A DNA stretch of 64,000 bases, from the NCBI GenBank assembly GCA_029204225.1, contig CM055095.1:60220540-60284539 (forward strand). The letters run 5' to 3'. A program made the translations under genes and the position numbers. The notes beneath the pieces are model-generated. The model was given only the letters and a program-made list of their open reading frames with translations, was not told the origin of the DNA and did no database searches. Positions 58,680 through 64,000 of this stretch are shown in pieces (positions within the stretch are counted from its first letter, which is position 1; each line of letters begins with the position of its first letter). Source of the DNA: Diphasiastrum complanatum (lineage: Eukaryota > Streptophyta > Lycopodiopsida > Lycopodiales > Lycopodiaceae).

Positions 58680-59791
58680 CACACACACACAAACAATGAT
58701 CGATTGTCCTATACATTATAAGTTATGGCCGTTCCCTTATAGATTATAGTAATGGCCGTTCGCCTGATCTTTAGGCCCGTTTGGCCCTATATCATTTAGG
58801 GCAAAATAATATAGGGCCTGTCATCTTTTTCTATTTTTAAATTGATATATATTTTTCTATTTTATCTTTCTCTCTCTCTCTCACTCTTTTGCGACCTCTC
58901 TCTCGCTCTGCCCTCTCTCGCTCTGCCCTCTGTCTCTGTCCTGCACGCGCGTTCTCTCTCTCTCTCACACACACACACATACAATGATTGATTCCCCTAT
59001 ACATTATAAGTAAAGGCCGTACCCCTGTACATTATAGTAATGGCTGTTCGCCTGATTTTAAGACCCTTTTAAGCCTTATATTATTTTGCATAATATAGGG
59101 CAAAATAATATAGGGCCCTGTCATCTTTTTCTATTTTTAGATTGATATATTGGGTGCGCGACAGCTCGTGCAGAGACTTTTGCCTAGTGCAGCAGCCCGC
59201 CTGTGGAGAGAAAGAGCGAAGACTCAGGAGAGAGGGTGCGACAACGCGTGGAGAGAATGCTGCCTGGGTGTTGATGCGACAACACGTGGAGAGAGAGAGT
59301 GGAGAGAGAGGAGAGAGAGAGAGAGAGAGACAAGGGGAGAGGAGAGCGTGCGGAGGGAGGGAGAGTAGGAGAGGATAGAGAGAGGGGAGAGAGAGAGCAT
59401 GGAGATTAGAGAGAGCGTGCCTAGGGAGGCAAGGCAGGGATGTGGGAGCAGAGAGGAGAGAGGAGGGAGGAGAGAGGAGGGAGGGAGGAGAGAGGAGAGC
59501 GTGGCGGAGGGTGGAGAGAGCGGAGAGACAGGTTAAAAGAGAGTCACCGCAGAGAAGATACAGCACGGAGGGGACGGAGAGAAAAATCACGAGAGTCCAA
59601 AAAAATCAGGCGAACTGCTATTACGTAAGGTAATGGTCCATTGGTCGGACCATTACCACAATTAATCCGGTCTCCGAACAGCTCATGGCCTCCGCCACTT
59701 TCTGTCGGGTCCCGGATTATTTATGGTAATGGCCCTCCCAATGGCCATTACCTACTACATAATTGACTTTCGTTGGATTTTGATCACACGT

Positions 59792-59846
<55 letters not shown>

Positions 59847-60660
59847 TACAATGATTGATTGCCCTATACATAATAAGTAATGGCCGTTCGTCTGATTTTA
59901 AGACCCTTTTGAGCCTTATATTATTTTGCATAGTATAGGGCAAAATAATATAGGGCCCTGTCATCTTTTTCTTTTTTTAGATTGATATACTCCCTGGGTG
60001 CGCGACAGCTCGTGTAGAGACTTCTGCCTGGTGCAACAGCCCGGCCCGTGGAGAGAAAGAGCGAAGACTCAGGAGAGAGGGTGCGACAGTGCGTGGAGAG
60101 AATGCTGCCTAGGTGTTGAGTGAGACAACACGTGGAGAGAGAGAGTGGAGAGAGAGTAGAGAGTGAGAGAGACATACAACGCAAAGTAGATTGAGAGTGC
60201 AACTGCCCTTAGAGAGAGAGGAGAGAGATGAGAGAAGGGAGAGGAGAGCATGCAGAGGGAGGCAGAGCGGGGAGAGGTTATAGAGAGGGGGCAGAGAGAG
60301 CGCGGAGATTAGAGAGAGCGTGCTTAGAGAGGCAAGGCAGGGAGGTGAGAGCAGAGAGGATTGAGGAGGGAGGATAGAGGAGAGAGTGGAAGGAGGGAGG
60401 AGAGAGGAGAGCGTGGCTGAGGGAGGAGAGAGCGGAGAGGGAGGTTAAGAGAGAGTCACCGCAGAGAGGATAAAGCACGAAGGGGACGGAGAGAAAAATC
60501 ACGAGAGTCCAAAAAAATCAGGCGAACTGCCATTACATAAGGTAATGGTCCATTCGTCGTGGCTGCGAACAGCTCCTGGCCTCCGCCATTTGCTGCCGGG
60601 TCCCGGATTATTTATGGTAATGGCCCTCCCAATGGCCATTGCTACTACGTAATTGACTTT
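58680..60660 (-). repeat. Hairpin-rich tandem units upstream of the F-box gene (right arm)
   Basis: Mirror of 14780-17050. AT hairpins near 58785-58815, 59078-59112 and 59920-59950; GGTAATGG/CCATTACC hairpins at 59629-59657, 59725-59752 and about 60618-60641; GA-rich tracts 59200-59580 and 60050-60490. One CT/CA microsatellite at 59790-59846. Confidence 0.8.
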
Positions 60661-60683
60661 CGCTGGATTTTAATCACTTTTTG

Positions 60684-61060
60684 GATAATGTGGTGACGGA
60701 CAAATAAGAAAAGAGGAAGATGAGTGAACTTAGAATAGAAGCAGAGAAAGATTGTGTAGAAACAGATGATGATCAACTCTTGATCATTGGAATGTTTTCG
60801 AAGGATTGAAATCTGGGGCAGACTTTTGATCATGCGAATGATGAAGCCTTTCAGGCCTCTCAACTTCTGAGTGATCATAAGGGTTGCAGTGGATCCTTTC
60901 CTGACTGCCCCTGTGAGTGGAATCTTGATAGGAATGGAAATTGTAGCTATGACTTTTAAACTTCTTGCAAGGTAACTAGTGTTTATGCAAGAAAAAGATA
61001 TTCTATCAGGAATGATAAACTCCATGCCTTAACACGTCTTTTGGGAAACAAAACAATGAT
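60684..61060 (+). pseudogene. Tudor-like gene fragment, copy 3 (right arm)
   Basis: Retains only the second conserved piece: GRLLIMRMMKPFRPLNF, TGA stop, VDPFLTAPVSGILIGMEIVA ending at CTTGCAAG/GTAACTAG (about 60830-60972). The Tudor-like piece present in the left arm is deleted here (junction near 60684). Confidence 0.5.
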
Positions 61061-61364
61061 CTGCCAGCTTTTGAAAATTAGGCAGTTAGTCTGGCTACAA
61101 CATCTACCTGTTTGCTAACTCAAAGTGAATTCTCCATCCAGGACTTGGAAGCTGGAGATGGTTTGACCAGAAATGAGCATGGACGCTATTTTTTCAAACA
61201 TTGTCTACAACGAAATTCCAGCTATGTTGAAGCACCTATTACGTGATTCCTCTGCAAGATCTTCCCGATCCATCATCCCTTCTGTTAGCCACATAGAGAG
61301 AGAGAGAGAGATTTTGCTCTTTGTTGCACACATGAGAGATAGAGAGAGACAATGAGATATTCAC

Positions 61365-61366
<2 letters not shown>

Positions 61367-61439
<73 letters not shown>
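61367..61439. repeat. AG microsatellite (right arm)
   Basis: About 73 bp of AG, followed by GTGTGTTTTTGC; counterpart of the AC/CT tract at 13687-13731. Confidence 0.97.
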
Positions 61440-61441
<2 letters not shown>

Positions 61442-61924
61442 TGTTTTTGCTATGAATTGCACGCACAAGACATTGTTGTTTGGCAACAATATTGCTCTAA
61501 CAAAGGATACGAAGATGATGTTATCCCAAGAGTTCGAGATGATAGATCTTAGAGAAGCACACAAGTGGACCCAAAATGGTAGCACTTAGCTCTCTTGCAT
61601 TAAGGATAGAAATTACATAGAGTTTCTTTTCCACACTTACTTATGGGACAAGGCATTTCAAGTCTCAATATAGGATGCAAGTTCTTGTATTGGAATCTTG
61701 ACATTGACTTTTGCATGCTTTTTTAAGTCTAAGTTTAAACCTTGAGACTTGCAAAAAATGGTTCCTTGCCACCTAGTGACTAATGGCACCACAAGTTCGA
61801 CTTATGCACGCAAGGTGCAATACTTGGGGCCTAACGCAACTTGTCTACTAACGGCTCTTCAAGATGGGCTTATACTCACAAGATGCCATGCTTGGGCCAA
61901 TAATTATGTAAAATCATTTTGTCC

Positions 61925-62240
61925 ATAGGCTACTTCCCTATTCAAATCTCAATCGGAGCCCATCGCTCCCATCTCAACCGGAGCCGAAGTGCTCGTTCAA
62001 ATCTCAACCGGAGCCAAAGCGCTCTTTCAAACCTCAACCGGAGCTGAAGCACTCTTTCAAAACTCAACCGGAGCGAAACGATCTTTCAAATCTCAGCCGA
62101 AACCCATTGCTCAAATCTCGACCGAGGAGATTCTGGGTCCAATCTTGACCGACAAGATTTTATCAAATCTCAATCGAAGAGTTTTGGGTCCAATATTGAT
62201 CGGAGGGTCTAGGTCCAATCTCGACTGAAGGGATTCCTCA
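61925..62240 (+). repeat. CTCAACCGGAGC tandem repeat (right arm)
   Basis: About ten units of roughly 30 bp (TTCAAATCTCAACCGGAGC); mirror of 12960-13290. Confidence 0.85.
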
Positions 62241-62329
62241 CAATCTCAACCAAACCAGATCCACGCTAGACCACAAAACTTTCCAACGACGATAAGAACT
62301 GATGAGCACGACATACATTAGATCCACAG

Positions 62330-63010
62330 CTTGAATCGACGATCTATCTGACAATCCACACGAACCACAAGTTGCACCACTGTAAACGAAAGCAAGTACA
62401 CGAGCCTGCATCTGCATTGGGCCGTAACAACCGCATTACAACCGTAGGGTCGACTCTTGCACTGTAGCGACCTCAAACACATCGTATTCAACTGCCACTC
62501 CCGTGAACAATCCCACCCGCACTCAACCACAATTAGCTTGCTTTTCAACCCCATACATCTGTAACAACCGCATTATAGCCATAGGGTCGACTCTTGCACC
62601 GTAGCGACCGCAAACACACCGTATTCAACTGCCACTCCCGTGAACCGTCCCACCCACATCAACTGCAACCAGCTCTCAATCCAACCGAATCCACTTTTCA
62701 ACCATCACACAAGCATCACCACCGCAACAGGTCACATTCCCACTGCATTCGACCGTAAACACCCGCACACCACCTGCCTACACCCTTGAACCGTAGAAAC
62801 CACAACAGATCACAACACACTGCACTAAACCGCAATCAACCACAATGTCCGCATTCAATGACACACCATCTCTATTTGCCTTTGAACCACACAGACAACA
62901 TTCCACTACAAACCGATCGCACCCCGACTGCATTCGTAGCGCCCGCATTCAACCACCAACAACCGCATTCCAACTGCACAACCGTAAACCGTAGCGACCG
63001 TATTCCACCG
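62330..63010 (+). repeat. Degenerate CCGCATTC repeat field (right arm)
   Basis: Mirror of 12190-12910, including the tandem block with GGGTCGACTCTTGCAC (about 62448 and 62585). Confidence 0.75.
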
Positions 63011-63076
63011 TAACAACCACATTCTGAACAACGAATCCCACAAGTTAAGTTACCAAAGAGTCCAAGAGGCCTAATT

Positions 63077-63880
63077 CCACATTCCTAAGGTACTCTAGAG
63101 CTGTTTTGGATCGTCACTTGATAGACAGTCCTTTTGTCAAGCTCAATAACATCAAAATGACAAAAGACAAGAAAGTATGTGACTACATTGAACGATTTAA
63201 AAGATTAAAAAGTCAGGTACAAGAGCAACCCACTGAGTCTATGCTCATAATTTGTTTCCTTGTTGGACTCCCACGATGGATATGACGTGAACTTTGTTCC
63301 AATGATGAATACACATCATTGAAACAAGCCATGTCTGATGCCATTCGGGAAGAAGACGAGGGTTTAGATGTAGATGCGCCACGTGAACGGCGAGCACATC
63401 GCGCTGTCCAAGAAGCTCGACCAAATGACGAAACACGAGAACAGTTGTGGAAAACACAGATGGATTTGCTTAACCAGCAACACCAACAACAGATGGAGAA
63501 ACTCACGAAAGAATTTCAAAACACTCTTAAGTCTATCCAGAGTTTGATGCCAAGTCAGCTACCCACTGGCCAAATCCACCATAGATGAGAGAACACATGG
63601 TGCACACACTGGCAATGAGTGCCCTTCATACCAATTGGTCCCAGATACTTCATTGATCAAACATGACATCTGCGACTTTATGGGGCATACATCACTTTAT
63701 TGCCATTATAACCTGAGGAATCAGCCTCACAACCAATCAGGGGGACATTATCAACCTCCTCGACAACCGTTTGTTTCACAAAACCAACACATGCATACCA
63801 ACCATGAAACAACCAAGTCCACATACAAGAGTTGCCCAGACAACCTAGACATGAACCTCAACCACAGGTGGTGCTGAGGA
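63077..63880 (+). pseudogene. Ty3/gypsy gag fragment, copy 3 (right arm)
   Basis: Mirror of 11320-12150 and direct relative of 25770-26580. The Arg before ELCSND is a TGA here (about 63282); 63319-63588 is open (AMSDAIREEDEGLDVDAP, QLWKTQMDLLNQQHQQQ). A short deletion after the stop at 63588 removes most of the first knuckle (GAHTGNEC follows directly on the AACACATGGTGC junction). Continues towards the window end. Confidence 0.85.
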
Positions 63881-64000
63881 CAACCTGATCTAGAAGCACA
63901 AAAACATAGGCACCCTCGAGAGTCTGCACAAACACATCTGGTAGAAAACTCCTACATCACTCATATCATCACAATACAACACTTCCATCACCTAGTTCTC

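Larger units (their letters stand above)
46707..64000 (-). repeat. Giant inverted repeat, right arm (cut by window end)
   Basis: Reverse complement of 11190-25769, with private differences: +5.1-kb LTR element (51111-56251), no copia block (49972-50486 instead), about -630 bp near 60684 and about +95 bp near 61702-61797. It extends beyond 64000. Confidence 0.95.

Overview
This window looks like repeat-dominated nuclear DNA from a land plant. The evidence is the mix of Ty1/copia and Ty3/gypsy retrotransposon remnants, a CACTA (TNP2-type) DNA transposon with plant-style introns, very long AG/CT microsatellites, and an F-box/beta-propeller gene of the plant F-box/kelch type. I cannot fix the lineage. 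The microsatellite load and F-box type would suit a fern or other non-flowering plant, but that is a guess. Almost every open frame is a transposon fragment or a broken gene. The only long, nearly intact host-like coding sequence is the F-box gene at 57091-58494 (minus).

The dominating structure is a giant inverted repeat. The left arm runs from about 11190 (or further left) to 25769. The right arm runs from 46707 to the window end at 64000 and is cut by that end. The spacer is about 20.9 kb. Each arm carries, from outside in: a gypsy gag fragment, two degenerate CAACCG/CCGCATTC repeat fields, a microsatellite, a Tudor-like gene fragment, a hairpin-rich tandem block, an F-box gene, a 210-bp tandem duplication, retroelement debris, an unrecognised broken gene, and a segment bounded by palindromes. 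The arms differ by private events. The right arm alone has a 5.1-kb LTR retrotransposon with a target-site duplication (51106-56256), and the matching empty site is in the left arm. The left arm has a 2.6-kb copia fragment where the right arm has a gypsy integrase tail. The left F-box copy carries two frameshifting deletions, and the right copy has a different 5-bp deletion near its end.

The spacer (25770-46706) begins with a third copy of the outer-arm gag. It then holds a second, nested inverted repeat (26576-28551 / 32564-34449) around a CACTA transposase remnant and an unrecognised gene (here called ORF2) that occurs three times in the window. Next come LTR-like sequence, a third Tudor-like fragment, a decayed Ty3/gypsy element (PBS 37289, gag to RNase H 38494-41990), a cluster of TGCCACGCGTGGCA palindromes, a tandem array of 205-236-bp units, and AT-rich units with CCTCCCGCC/GGCGGGAGG palindromes that run into the right arm.

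The left flank (1-11190) holds another CACTA/ORF2 copy split by a GC-rich foldback island, a long stretch with no recognisable gene, degenerate tandem repeats, an LTR-like fragment and a copia reverse transcriptase fragment. The strongest candidates for something new are the non-autonomous copia-like element whose integrase and reverse transcriptase are replaced by an unrecognised extension, the CACTA-linked ORF2, and the repeated inverted-duplication architecture.
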